A stretch of 64,000 bases of DNA. Source: Muribaculaceae bacterium (lineage in GTDB: Bacteria; Bacteroidota; Bacteroidia; Bacteroidales; Muribaculaceae). Made by a program: the position numbers and the translations under genes. This document shows positions 16,474 through 25,194 of this stretch, piece by piece (position 1 is the first letter of the stretch; each line of letters begins with the position of its first letter). The DNA is taken from assembly GCA_017557425.1 (NCBI GenBank), contig JAFYYU010000007.1:201450-265449 (forward strand). Direction: 5' to 3'. A model generated the notes under the pieces. That model searched no databases. It saw only the letters and a list, made by a program, of their open reading frames with translations, and was not told the origin of the DNA.

Positions 16474-16974
16474 TTATAAGGTGGCGGGAACGGGTTCGGT
16501 AACCATTTCTTGGCCAGCTGTCGGCTCCTGGGACTCGACGGGGCCAAACGAGGCTTCGCTGGGCTTGGTGGCGAGGACGATTTTCACGCCCTGCTTGGAG
16601 CCCTTGTCCAGGATCTCGACAATCTTGCCGTAGTTCACTTCCTCGTCGGCATAGACTGCGACAAACTCTTCGGGGTTGCCGGCCTTGAGGGCCTGCATGA
16701 AGCCTTCGAGCTGCTCGGGAGCAATGGGCAACAGGTCGCTCTCGCCGGTCTCGCTCGTCTGGGTGGCATACATGTTGAGGTTCTTGTCCACATAGATGCG
16801 CGTCGAGGGCTTGATGGCGGTCTGCTCACTGCTCTGCGGCAGGTTCACCTCCAGTGCCGACGGGAAGACGAAGGTCGAGGTAACCAGGAAGAAGATGAGC
16901 AGCAGGAAGATGACGTCGGTCATCGATGCCATGCTGAACATCGACAGGGTTTGGTGTTGTCTCTTGAGTGCCAT
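16474..16974 (-). CDS. exbD: ExbD/TolR family biopolymer transport protein
   Basis: A 166-residue ExbD/TolR protein. The cytoplasmic N-terminus is followed by one membrane helix (SMTDVIFLLLIFFLV) carrying the conserved proton-path Asp20. The rest is a periplasmic domain. It acts with ExbB as a proton-driven motor for TonB. The C-terminal tail (after about residue 140) is Glu/Pro-rich. It lies between exbB (16 bases upstream) and tonB (10 bases downstream). Confidence 0.94.
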   Translation of the reverse strand: MALKRQHQTLSMFSMASMTDVIFLLLIFFLVTSTFVFPSALEVNLPQSSEQTAIKPSTRIYVDKNLNMYATQTSETGESDLLPIAPEQLEGFMQALKAGNPEEFVAVYADEEVNYGKIVEILDKGSKQGVKIVLATKPSEASFGPVESQEPTAGQEMVTEPVPATL

Positions 16975-16990
16975 AGTTTTTTACTGTTGT

Positions 16991-17791
16991 TTACTTGGCG
17001 GGCTCGTTGAGCAGATCCATGAATTCCATCGTCTTGCCTTCCAGCTTGTTCATCACCTTGTTGACGCGTGAGGTGAGGAAGTTGTAGGCAAACAGGGCGA
17101 TAATACCCACAATCAGACCGGCTACCGTGGTCACCAGGGCCTGATAGATGCCGCTGGCCAGGATGGTCACGTTGCTGTTGTTGCCTGCGCTGGCAAGCTG
17201 GAAGAAGGCCTGTACCATACCGATTACGGTACCCAGGAAACCGATCATGGGCGCTCCGGCAGCGGTGGTGGCGAGCCAGTTGAAGCCTTTTTCAAGTTTG
17301 GCGACCTCCATGTTGCCGACGTTCTCGATGGCCACAAGCACATCATTCATGGGACGGCCGATGCGTGTCACGCCTTTCTCGATCATGCGGGAGTAGGGGG
17401 TGTTGGTGTCACGGCACAGCGAGAGAGCCTGGTCCACCTCGCCGCGATGGATGTACTCCTTGATGCGGTCCATGAAAGAGCTGTCCTGGCGGTTCGCCTG
17501 GTTGATGGCGAACAGGCGCTCAAAGAAAATGTAGATGCTCACGATGGCCAGCAGTGCCAATGGAACCATAATCCACCAGCCACCGGCCTTGATGAGTTCC
17601 CATGCCGAGAGCTCTTTGACAATGGGTTCGGCGGCCTCGGCTACGGGGGCTGCTGCGGCAGCTAACGCTGCTGCACTGTCGGTGACGATTTGTACGGCAC
17701 TGTCCGCTGCTTGCTGCAGGGTGTCGGCGGCCTGCTGGATCATTGTGTCGGCAGGCGTTACTTGGGCAAGAATCATGTTTAGGATTGACAT
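16991..17791 (-). CDS. exbB: MotA/TolQ/ExbB proton channel protein
   Basis: A 266-residue ExbB/TolQ-type protein. An unusual Ala-rich N-terminal extension (about 20-65) precedes the first membrane helix (GGWWIMVPLALLAIVSIYIFFERL). Two later helices follow (about 160-185 and 205-230), including AAGAPMIGFLGTVIGM, the typical ExbB second-helix motif. It forms the proton channel with ExbD and heads the operon. ExbB is assigned rather than TolQ because tonB follows; no Pal or TolB gene is visible. Confidence 0.93.
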   Translation of the reverse strand: MSILNMILAQVTPADTMIQQAADTLQQAADSAVQIVTDSAAALAAAAAPVAEAAEPIVKELSAWELIKAGGWWIMVPLALLAIVSIYIFFERLFAINQANRQDSSFMDRIKEYIHRGEVDQALSLCRDTNTPYSRMIEKGVTRIGRPMNDVLVAIENVGNMEVAKLEKGFNWLATTAAGAPMIGFLGTVIGMVQAFFQLASAGNNSNVTILASGIYQALVTTVAGLIVGIIALFAYNFLTSRVNKVMNKLEGKTMEFMDLLNEPAK

Positions 17792-17861
17792 GTCTATTCG
17801 TTATTTGGTTATTGTTATTGATTTCTGTTTTTATACTGTTTTAAACGTGAAAACAGCGTTT

Positions 17862-18575
17862 TTATTTTAAACACTCTTTATATGCTTTGACGGTAGCCTC
17901 GAGGCCCAGATACAGGGCATCGGCGATGAGGGCGTGGCCGATGGACACTTCCATCAAGTGCGGCACGTGCTGCTGGAAGAACTTGAGGTTCTTGAGGCTC
18001 AGGTCGTGGCCGGCGTTCAGCCCCAGTCCCACGCTGTGGGCCGTCAGGGCGGCGGCGGTAAAGGGGGCGACGGCGCGCTCGGGGTCGTTCTCAAACTCCT
18101 CGGCAAAGGGACCCGTGTACAATTCGACACGGTCGGCTCCGGTGCGTGCGGCGGCGCGGATGTTGTCCAGGTCGGTGCCCACAAAGATGCTTGTGCGCAC
18201 TCCGGCCTCTTTCAGACGGTCAACGATGCCGGTGAGGAACTCCATGTTGGGCTCCACGTTCCAGCCGGCCGACGAGGTGAGGGCGGTGGGGGCGTCAGGG
18301 ACCAGGGTGGCCTGGGTGGGCCTTACCGCGAGCACAAGTTCCATGAACTGCTCGCTGGGATAGCCCTCGATATTGAATTCGGTGCGCACCAGTGGGCGCA
18401 GGGCATACACGTCGCTGCGGCGAATGTGGCGCTCGTCGGGACGCGGGTGCACAGTGATGCCGTCGGCACCGAAACGCTCGATGTCCATGGCAACTTGCTG
18501 CACATTAGGGATATTGCCGCCTCGCGCGTTGCGCAGGGTGGCTATCTTGTTGACATTTACACTCAGGTTGATCAT
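17862..18575 (-). CDS. pdxJ: Pyridoxine 5'-phosphate synthase
   Basis: A 237-residue TIM-barrel enzyme that condenses 1-deoxy-D-xylulose 5-phosphate with 3-amino-2-oxopropyl phosphate to make pyridoxine 5'-phosphate (vitamin B6). Typical elements are [53 protein letters not shown] and [26 protein letters not shown] and [12 protein letters not shown] complete the pattern. Length is normal and it appears to be a single-gene unit. Confidence 0.97.
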   Translation of the reverse strand: MINLSVNVNKIATLRNARGGNIPNVQQVAMDIERFGADGITVHPRPDERHIRRSDVYALRPLVRTEFNIEGYPSEQFMELVLAVRPTQATLVPDAPTALTSSAGWNVEPNMEFLTGIVDRLKEAGVRTSIFVGTDLDNIRAAARTGADRVELYTGPFAEEFENDPERAVAPFTAAALTAHSVGLGLNAGHDLSLKNLKFFQQHVPHLMEVSIGHALIADALYLGLEATVKAYKECLK

Positions 18576-18619
18576 GATTACAATTAAAGTCAGTTTGTAG
18601 TGCTATCTCCTACAAACTG

Positions 18620-18627
18620 CAAAAGTA
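18620..18627 (-). promoter_or_regulatory. -7 box of pdxJ
   Basis: Reads TACTTTTG on the minus strand, 44 bases before the pdxJ start. Confidence 0.45.
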
Positions 18628-18685
18628 GCCATTATTTTTCACATAGTCGTGATAAGGAATGTGAATAATGCCTAAAATGGACTAT

Positions 18686-18713
18686 AGACTTTAGACACTA
18701 ACAACTAAAGACT
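18686..18713. repeat. 7-bp-type array at dtd stop
   Basis: AGACTTT, AGACACT, AACAACT, AAAGACT: four degenerate heptamers reaching the dtd stop codon. Confidence 0.5.
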
Positions 18714-19164
18714 ATTCCTTCAACCGACTATCGATAATAATGGTGACGGGGCCGTCGTTGACAAGGGCGACCTGCATTTCGGCGCCGAAGACGCCCTGCC
18801 GGGTGGGTTTGCCCAGCAGTTGTGCCAATTCGTCGCAATAGGCTTCGTACAAGGGCACGGCCAGGTCGTGGCCTGCGGCATGGATGTAGCTGGGGCGGTT
18901 GCCCTTCTTGGTCGATGCGTTGAGGGTGAACTGGCTCACGGCGAGCACCTCGCCACCCGCATCGATGATGCTGCGGTTCATCACGCCCTGCTCGTCGTCA
19001 AAGATGCGCAGGTTGACGGTCTTCTGCGCCAGCCAGTGCACATCGTCGATGGTGTCGCCCTCACGGACGCCGACCAGCACCATCAGCCCGTGGCCGATGG
19101 TGCTGTGCAACTGTCCGTCGATGGTGACCGAGGCTTCGGTCACCCGTTGTATTACGATTCTCAT
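18712..19164 (-). CDS. dtd: D-aminoacyl-tRNA deacylase
   Basis: A 150-residue Dtd enzyme that hydrolyses D-amino acids wrongly attached to tRNA. The N-terminus MRIVIQRVTEASVTIDG, the catalytic-site motif AVSQFTLNAS (family SQFTL) and the Gly-cisPro-type segment near NDGPVTIIID are visible. Full length. Heptamer arrays flank both ends, separating it from the ABC exporter genes upstream. Confidence 0.97.
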   Translation of the reverse strand: MRIVIQRVTEASVTIDGQLHSTIGHGLMVLVGVREGDTIDDVHWLAQKTVNLRIFDDEQGVMNRSIIDAGGEVLAVSQFTLNASTKKGNRPSYIHAAGHDLAVPLYEAYCDELAQLLGKPTRQGVFGAEMQVALVNDGPVTIIIDSRLKE

Positions 19165-19169
19165 TATTT

Positions 19170-19204
19170 AGTTTCTAGTTTCTAGTTTTTAGTCCCTAGT
19201 TTCT
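19170..19204. repeat. 7-bp tandem array upstream of dtd
   Basis: Five exact-phase heptamers: AGTTTCT, AGTTTCT, AGTTTTT, AGTCCCT, AGTTTCT. They lie between the permease stop (19212) and the dtd start (19164). Confidence 0.8.
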
Positions 19205-19211
19205 CTAAGCT

Positions 19212-20516
19212 TTACTTGATCCACTTGAAGAGGTCCTTGAAGCTGGCCTTCTGGCCGTAGTGCAGGATGCCGCGGCGGTAGATGCGGGCGGCAAGCCAGG
19301 TGATGGCAAGCGCGGTGGCAAACAGCAGGACAATGCTCAGTACCAGTTGCCACGTGGGTACGCCGAAGGGCAGTCTCACCATCATCACCACAGGAGAGGT
19401 GAACGGGATGATCGAGCACCACACGGCCATGGGGCCCATGGGATTCTCGGCACAGGCGATGCCGGCATAGAAAGCGATGAGCATTATCAGGATGACGGGC
19501 GTGGTGAACTGTGACGCGTCACTGGCCTGGTCCACGGCCGAGCCGAGACCTGCAAAGAGCGCACTGTAAAGCAGGTAACCGCCGATGAAGTAGAGCACGA
19601 AGTTCAGGATGATGGGCAGATAGTTGATGGACAAGATCTGTTTCATGACATCCTGCATGAATCCAGAGTCTTGGGCCGCAGCCATGGCCTCGGGCGGAAC
19701 GGTGCCTGTGGACATGCTACCAATGCCGAACATGCTGCCTGCAACGGTGCCGACGATGCCCAGCAGGACAATCCAGATGGCCATCTGGGTCAAGCCTACC
19801 AGACCCACACCGATGATTTTGCCCAACATCAGCTGGAAGGGGCGGCAACTGCTCACCACTACCTCGACGATGCGGTTGGTCTTCTCCTCGATGACGCTGT
19901 TCATGATCATGGCGCCATACATGAGGACGAACATATAGGTGATGAACGACAGCAGGAAGCCCAGGCCCATGGCGGCATCGGTCGAGGACTCCTGTTCGCC
20001 GGCCTCGCTCCACTTGATGGAGCGCACGTCAATATCGACGTGGGCCTTCTCGACCATCTCCTGCAGGTTGGGGATGCCCATGGCTGCCAGGTGGGCGTTC
20101 TCGATGGTGTCGTTGAGCGTGTTGCGTATGGTGGAAACCAGCGACGGGGTGATGGTGCCCTCGCTGTAGATGTTCACCACGCCGGTGCTGTCCACATCGC
20201 GCGGGATGATGACCACGGCGCCGATGCTGCCGTTGGCCTTGTCATAGAACTCGCGGGCATTGGTCACGGTGTCGCCCTTGAGGGCCACAAAACTGTACAT
20301 GTCATCGCTGTGCAGGGCTGCGGCATAGCGGCCCGTCTCGTCGATGACGGCAATCTGCTGGACATCGCTGCCCTTGTCGTTGAGGTATGCCAGGCCGACG
20401 GGTACGGCGGCAATGAGCAAAAACAGCAGGGGCATGCCCAGGGTCATGATGATGAATGACTTGCGCCCGACAATCGACATATATTCACGGGCGATGATGA
20501 GGCGAAGCTTATTCAT
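19212..20516 (-). CDS. ABC-2 type exporter permease (NatB-like)
   Basis: A 434-residue ABC-2 permease. One N-terminal helix (about 22-42) is followed by a large extracytoplasmic domain (about 45-190). Five or so helices fill the C-terminal half (for example GLGFLLSFITYMFVLMYGAM and GLVGLTQMAIWIVLLGIVG). The motif NSVIEEKTNRIVEVVVSS is characteristic of the NatB/YhaP group. It overlaps the ATPase gene by 8 bases and forms an exporter with it. The substrate is unknown. Confidence 0.92.
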   Translation of the reverse strand: MNKLRLIIAREYMSIVGRKSFIIMTLGMPLLFLLIAAVPVGLAYLNDKGSDVQQIAVIDETGRYAAALHSDDMYSFVALKGDTVTNAREFYDKANGSIGAVVIIPRDVDSTGVVNIYSEGTITPSLVSTIRNTLNDTIENAHLAAMGIPNLQEMVEKAHVDIDVRSIKWSEAGEQESSTDAAMGLGFLLSFITYMFVLMYGAMIMNSVIEEKTNRIVEVVVSSCRPFQLMLGKIIGVGLVGLTQMAIWIVLLGIVGTVAGSMFGIGSMSTGTVPPEAMAAAQDSGFMQDVMKQILSINYLPIILNFVLYFIGGYLLYSALFAGLGSAVDQASDASQFTTPVILIMLIAFYAGIACAENPMGPMAVWCSIIPFTSPVVMMVRLPFGVPTWQLVLSIVLLFATALAITWLAARIYRRGILHYGQKASFKDLFKWIK

Positions 20517-21429
20517 TGTTCTCTACAGTTTTTTGGGATTTGACGGTTTCGATAAATATCTCGTTCATGCTGGGCAACACCTCGGTGAAGCCCGTGAGGC
20601 GGTAGTGCTCGTTGAGCCATGAGATGGCGTCACGGACGTTCACACCCGGATCAAGCTTGATGAGGGTGCCCTGCCTCTTCGCGGGATCAGGCGGCAAGAT
20701 GGTGAACAATTCGGGGTTGGGCTCGATGGTATCGGCCGTCTGCACGGCGATGATGTTCTTCTTGTGGTGCTGTTTCACCTCGTCAACACTGCCGGTCAAC
20801 ACTACCTTGGCATGGTTGAGCAGGGTAATCTGCTGGCACACCTCCTCGACCGACGCCATGTTGTGCGTCGAAAACAGGATGGTGCTGCCCTGATCACGCA
20901 GTGCCAGAATCTCGGTCTTGAGTTGCTCGGCGTTCACGGGGTCGAAACCCGAGAAGGGCTCGTCGAAGATCAACAGCGGCGGACGGTGGATGACGGTGCC
21001 GATGAACTGCACCTTCTGCTGCATACCCTTGGAGAGGTTTTCCACTTTCTTGTTCTCCCACTCCTTGAGGTCAAAGCGGTCGAGCCACCAGTGCATCGAG
21101 GCCACGGCATCGGCCTTGGTCATGCCCTTGAGGCGTCCCAGATAGACGATGTGGTCGCCCACCTTCATTTTCTTGTACAGTCCGCGCTCCTCGGGCAGGT
21201 AGCCGATGTGTGCAATGTCGTCATCGGTCATCTCCTTGCCGTTGAGCGTTACACTGCCTGCATCGGCAGCGATAATGCGATTAATGATGCGGATGAGCGT
21301 GCTCTTGCCGGCACCGTTGGGTCCCAACAGACCGTAGATGCATCCTTGCTCCACCTGCATGGAAACGCCGTCCAGGGCGGTATGTCCCTCGTAGCGTTTC
21401 ACTACGTTGTTAATATCCAGATAAGGCAT
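20509..21429 (-). CDS. ABC transporter ATP-binding protein (NatA-like)
   Basis: A 306-residue ABC ATPase. Walker A is GPNGAGKST (about 36-44). The Q-loop region is IGYLPEERGLYKKM, the signature is LSKGMQQKV, and Walker B is LLIFDEPFSGFDP followed by the H-loop STHNMAS. The C-terminal 80 residues match the extra domain (DUF4162-like) of NatA-type exporters. It is translated before the permease, with which it overlaps. Confidence 0.95.
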   Translation of the reverse strand: MPYLDINNVVKRYEGHTALDGVSMQVEQGCIYGLLGPNGAGKSTLIRIINRIIAADAGSVTLNGKEMTDDDIAHIGYLPEERGLYKKMKVGDHIVYLGRLKGMTKADAVASMHWWLDRFDLKEWENKKVENLSKGMQQKVQFIGTVIHRPPLLIFDEPFSGFDPVNAEQLKTEILALRDQGSTILFSTHNMASVEEVCQQITLLNHAKVVLTGSVDEVKQHHKKNIIAVQTADTIEPNPELFTILPPDPAKRQGTLIKLDPGVNVRDAISWLNEHYRLTGFTEVLPSMNEIFIETVKSQKTVENNE

Positions 21430-21436
21430 ATTATTA

Positions 21437-21457
21437 AGTTTTTAGTCTTTAGTTGTT
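21437..21457. repeat. Short 7-bp array upstream of NatA-like gene
   Basis: AGTTTTT, AGTCTTT, AGTTGTT in phase, just upstream of the ATPase start and downstream of its promoter box. Confidence 0.6.
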
Positions 21458-21461
21458 AGTG

Positions 21462-21469
21462 CAAAGATA
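21462..21469 (-). promoter_or_regulatory. -7 box of NatAB-like operon
   Basis: Reads TATCTTTG on the minus strand, 32 bases before the ATPase ATG. Confidence 0.5.
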
Positions 21470-21530
21470 ATTGTTTTTTGTCCGTTAGACGTAGCCTTAT
21501 GCCGGAAAACTACAAAAAGTGCATGAAAAA

Positions 21531-21567
21531 TGAGAGCCGGGGTTGCCACAATGGCCCCTGGCTCTCA
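21531..21567 (-). terminator. Terminator after M16 peptidase gene
   Basis: TGAGAGCC (21531-21538) pairs with GGCTCTCA (21560-21567), extended by GGGG/CCCC. The minus strand continues with ATTTTTC. It lies 27 bases past the stop. Confidence 0.75.
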
Positions 21568-21593
21568 AAAGTATCTTGGTGAAGAGAAGTGGT

Positions 21594-24440
21594 TTACTTC
21601 TCAGGACTCATCACGAGTTCGATCTTGTTGCCGGCATTGTAGATCTGACGGGCAAATTCGGCGATGGTCTCAGGCGTCTGTGCCTTGACAATCTGCTCAT
21701 AACCGGTCACCTGGTCAGTGCCATGCATCAGGTACTGCTGCAGGATGGACATCCAGAACCAGTTCTCCTTGACATTGGTGTTATAGTCCTTGATCATGTT
21801 CTCGACGGCCTCGTTCAGTGCAGTGGGGTCGATGGTGTTGCAGGCGTTGGCCATCTCCTCGTTGATGATGTTCAATGCCATTTCCTCAAACTCGGGGTTG
21901 ACGGGGCACACGGCGAGTACCAGCGTCTGGGGCTTGCCGCCCGAGATGCCCACCTGGCCCATGGCCTGGGTAGAGTAGGCTGCACCGGCATCCTCGCGGA
22001 TCTTCTGCAGATAGATGCGGCCCAGCACCTGTCCCAGTATGTCGGCCTTGATCTCGTTCTCGAGGCTGTAAGGCAGGTCGTTGTTGTGCCAGATGACAAC
22101 TTCATACTCCTTGGGCGACTCCATCTTCTTGGCGAAGTGGCAGAGGGTCTGTCCCTTGGGCATCTCCACATCGTTTACCCAGTTGGTCTTGACACCCTTC
22201 TTGGCGGGCAGGCTGGCAATGTACTGCTCGATATAGGGGCGGATAACGGCCTCGTCAAAGTTGCCGACGAAGGTGAAGGTGTAGTTGGCGGCATTGGCCG
22301 TGCGCTCCTTGGCAATCTCGATGATGCGGTCCAGGCTTACCTGCTGCAGGTCTTCGACATTGAAGGGCTTGTGGCGCCAGCTGCGGTTGCTGATGATGTA
22401 CTGCAACGAGTCGCTTAGGGCGCTCTCGGGCATGAGATCCTTGTTCTTGAGCTGGGTCTCCATCAGGCTCATCGTCTGGTTGAACTTCTTCTCGTCCTTG
22501 TTCAGAGCGGTGAAATTGAGGTAGATGAGCTGGAACATGGTCTCCAGGTCCTTGACGGTGCTGTTACCGCTCAGCTGGTCGGTAAAGTCGCTGATGTTCA
22601 GATAGACGCTGGCCTGCTTGCCTGCCAGAGCCTTCTTGAGCTCAGAGTTGGAGAAGTTGCCCAATCCGGTGATTGAACTGAGTGAGCTGAGCATCTCCAG
22701 GTTGGCCCAATCTTTCTCATTATAGAGTGACTGGCCGCCACGCTGGAAGGCCGACATGCGGATTTCGTCCTGCTTGAAGTCGGTCTTCTTGAGGATGACG
22801 CGTGCGCCGTTGCTCAGTTGCAGTTCCTTGTAGCCCAGCGTGTTGTTCTCGCTCTCCTTAACGATTTTACCCTTCTTGGGCATCGTGGTCATCAGGGGCT
22901 CGTTCTTCACATTGTCGACATAGGCCTGGATGTCGGCATTGGAAGCGGCATCAAGAGCAGCCTGCAGGCCTTCGACGGTGGGATAAACGGCATCGTCCTT
23001 CTCCTGGTTGAAATTGGTGATTACCATGTTCTTGCCATCGGTGGAAATGAGTTCAGGCAGTACCATGTTGATCATGTCAACCGTGATGTTGGGGGCAATC
23101 ATACCCATGATCTGGTAGAGCTGTTCAACCGAGGGGATGGGCTCACCGTCCAGGTAGTTGCTGCAGTACTGGCGGCCGTAGTTCTCGTTGGAGACCTTGT
23201 CGCGCTCATTGTAGCGCCTCTCCAGTCGGCTAATGTATTCGTCACGTGCACGGTCATACTCTGTCGAGGTGAAGCCGAATTTGGCGGCACGCAGGGCCTC
23301 GGTGATGAGAACCTGGGCGGAAGCTTCGGTCTGGCCCTCTTTAGGCATGGCCTCCATCGTGAAGGCATCCATCGTGTTGGCCAGGATGTATTCGGCATCA
23401 TAGCAGTCGGCCATGTCGAAGGGGCAATCAGGCTCTTGGGCCATATCGCTCAGTCGCTGGTTGAGCATGCTGACGGCCAGGTCCTTCATATAGTCATACA
23501 GCAGGTAGCTGAGGTCGGTCTTCTCCTCAGGGGTCAAAGCATTATGCTTGAACATCACGCTCAGGTCGCTGTACTGCTGCTCCTTGTCCTTATCGACCAC
23601 GATGATGGGCTTCTCGTTGTCACCCACGGGTTCGGGAACCACCTGTGCGGCGTTGGGGTCGAGCACGTAGCCAGCGTACATCTCCTTGATTTTGGCTTCG
23701 ATGTGGTCCACATCCACGTCACCCACGATGACCAGGGCCTGGTTGTCGGGACGATACCACTTGTGGTAGTAGTCACGCAGCTCGTTGTAGGGGAAGTTGT
23801 CCACCACCTCCATCAGACCGATGGGCAGGCGCTTGCCGAACTTGGAGTTGGGGTAGAGGGTCTCCAGCTGGCGCTCGAGCATGCGCATCTGTGCGCTCTG
23901 GCCCAGTCGCCACTCTTCATGGATGACACCGCGCTCCTTGTCAATCTCCTCGTCGGTGAGCAGCAGGCCAGTGCTCCAGTCCTTGAGGATGAGCAGGCAG
24001 GAGTCGATAGCGCTCTGACGGGTGCTGGGCACGTCGTTGATGTTATAGACGGTCTCGGCAATGCTGGTGTAAGCGTTCAGGTCACCGCCGAAGTTCACAC
24101 CCAGCGAGCGGGTGTAGTCGATGATACTGTGGCCCTCGCCGTTGAAGTGCTCACTGCCGTTAAAGGCCATGTGCTCCAGGAAGTGGGCCAGACCGCGCTG
24201 GCTCTCCTCCTCCTGGATGGAGCCCACACGCTGAGCGATGTAGAAGTTCACGCGGTGCTCGGGATAGTCGTTGTGACGGATGTAATAGGTCAATCCGCAG
24301 TCCAGTTTACCGATACGTACGGCATCGTCCACGGGGATGGGCGGCATCTCCTGTGCCGTCATCATGTTGGCGCTGAATGCCATGAGCATCAGCAGCATCA
24401 AAGCAAATAATTTTTTCACTTTCATAATTGTTTGATTCAT
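21594..24440 (-). CDS. Secreted M16 (insulinase) family metallopeptidase
   Basis: A 948-residue zinc peptidase with two M16 halves. The signal peptide ends near TAQ-EMPP. The zinc motif is HFLEH in GLAHFLEHMAFNG (inverted HxxEH), and the downstream Glu lies near NDVPSTRQSAIDS. The second half (about 510-930) is an inactive-type M16 domain. It probably degrades peptides in the periplasm or outside. The start may instead be Met6 (24425). It has its own promoter and terminator, so it appears monocistronic. Confidence 0.93.
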   Translation of the reverse strand: MNQTIMKVKKLFALMLLMLMAFSANMMTAQEMPPIPVDDAVRIGKLDCGLTYYIRHNDYPEHRVNFYIAQRVGSIQEEESQRGLAHFLEHMAFNGSEHFNGEGHSIIDYTRSLGVNFGGDLNAYTSIAETVYNINDVPSTRQSAIDSCLLILKDWSTGLLLTDEEIDKERGVIHEEWRLGQSAQMRMLERQLETLYPNSKFGKRLPIGLMEVVDNFPYNELRDYYHKWYRPDNQALVIVGDVDVDHIEAKIKEMYAGYVLDPNAAQVVPEPVGDNEKPIIVVDKDKEQQYSDLSVMFKHNALTPEEKTDLSYLLYDYMKDLAVSMLNQRLSDMAQEPDCPFDMADCYDAEYILANTMDAFTMEAMPKEGQTEASAQVLITEALRAAKFGFTSTEYDRARDEYISRLERRYNERDKVSNENYGRQYCSNYLDGEPIPSVEQLYQIMGMIAPNITVDMINMVLPELISTDGKNMVITNFNQEKDDAVYPTVEGLQAALDAASNADIQAYVDNVKNEPLMTTMPKKGKIVKESENNTLGYKELQLSNGARVILKKTDFKQDEIRMSAFQRGGQSLYNEKDWANLEMLSSLSSITGLGNFSNSELKKALAGKQASVYLNISDFTDQLSGNSTVKDLETMFQLIYLNFTALNKDEKKFNQTMSLMETQLKNKDLMPESALSDSLQYIISNRSWRHKPFNVEDLQQVSLDRIIEIAKERTANAANYTFTFVGNFDEAVIRPYIEQYIASLPAKKGVKTNWVNDVEMPKGQTLCHFAKKMESPKEYEVVIWHNNDLPYSLENEIKADILGQVLGRIYLQKIREDAGAAYSTQAMGQVGISGGKPQTLVLAVCPVNPEFEEMALNIINEEMANACNTIDPTALNEAVENMIKDYNTNVKENWFWMSILQQYLMHGTDQVTGYEQIVKAQTPETIAEFARQIYNAGNKIELVMSPEK

Positions 24441-24495
24441 ATTGTCATTAATTTCTCTGGTTGTTCAATGTATTCGGGTCAGTTAAACTGCGGCG

Positions 24496-24526
24496 CAAAT
24501 GTAATAAACTTCAGAAAACCTGTCAA
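24496..24526 (-). promoter_or_regulatory. Promoter of M16 peptidase gene
   Basis: Minus strand TACATTTG (24503 to 24496) with a TTG (24526 to 24524) 20 bases upstream. Confidence 0.6.
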
Positions 24527-24629
24527 ATTTTTGATGCCGAATCATGCAGACCGGTAAAATATTCACCCAAAAGTTCATAGTGATGTTTAGGGTTAAAAAC
24601 TCGAGCTGATGGCTCATTCTGCCGGATTT

Positions 24630-24725
24630 TCACTCCGTGACATGCGTCAGGATGATGCTTGTGATGAAAGTGGCGATGGCGACGACCACTGCGGCGGCGG
24701 TTGCTACAAATTCCTGCTGTTTCAT
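24630..24725 (-). CDS. Possible 31-residue membrane peptide
   Basis: A short frame on the minus strand starting MKQQEFVATAAAVVVAIATF and ending TGA. Residues 6-26 form one hydrophobic Ala/Val-rich helix. An AGAAG stretch 5 bases before the ATG could serve as a weak ribosome site. It follows the ABC/GntR operon and a long hairpin. Not recognised; it might be chance. Confidence 0.3.
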   Translation of the reverse strand: MKQQEFVATAAAVVVAIATFITSIILTHVTE

Positions 24726-24744
24726 AATTCTTCTATTGTTTTTA

Positions 24745-24817
24745 AACTACGAATTACGCGAATTTCACTCATTCGTTATGTCGCATTGTGTGAATTTCAT
24801 TCGCGTAATTCGTAGTT
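24745..24817. terminator. Long inverted repeat after GntR gene
   Basis: Arms 24745-24768 and 24790-24817 pair over 24 bases, with a 4-base insertion in the right arm. It starts 11 bases after the GntR stop, so it probably ends the ABC/GntR transcript. The arm sequence (ACTACGAATTACGCGAA) looks like a dispersed Bacteroidales repeat. Confidence 0.6.
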
Positions 24818-24828
24818 GATGACACGTG

Positions 24829-25191
24829 TTACTTGTTAAGGTAGTCGCTGTAGAGTCCCTGGAGCTCGGCGGGGGTGATGCCCACGGCCTTGAGCTGGCC
24901 CAGGAAGTAGTCCATTTCGCCCTGCATGAGTTGGTCACGGCGTGTGGCTACAATCTTTTCCTCGGCGTCGGGGCTGACGAAGTAGCCCAATCCGCGCTTG
25001 GTGTAGATGACCCCGTTCTGCTGCAGGTGGTCGTAGGTGCGGGCCACGGTGTTGGCGTTGACCTCGATTTCGGCGGCGAGTTCCCGCACGCTCGGCACTT
25101 TTCCTTCAGGCGTCAGTGTCCCCGAGAGGATCTGGTCGCCGATGCGGTCTGCGATTTGCAGATAAATCGCTTTATTATCCTTGAAATTCAT
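24829..25191 (-). CDS. GntR family transcriptional regulator (YtrA-like)
   Basis: A 120-residue short GntR regulator. The winged helix-turn-helix occupies about 8-76 (IYLQIADRIGDQILSG, PSVRELAAEIEVNANTVART, GVIYTKRGLGYFV). A short C-terminal helix replaces the usual large effector domain, as in the YtrA subgroup. It is last in an ABC-ATPase/permease/GntR operon, 3 bases after the permease. The palindrome at 26949 over the operon promoter is its likely operator, implying autoregulation. Confidence 0.93.
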   Translation of the reverse strand: MNFKDNKAIYLQIADRIGDQILSGTLTPEGKVPSVRELAAEIEVNANTVARTYDHLQQNGVIYTKRGLGYFVSPDAEEKIVATRRDQLMQGEMDYFLGQLKAVGITPAELQGLYSDYLNK

Positions 25192-25194
25192 AAC

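Noticed and set aside
22818-24410. 530-codon plus-strand frame opposite the M16 gene
   Set aside because: Antisense of a clear peptidase; no start context or domain.
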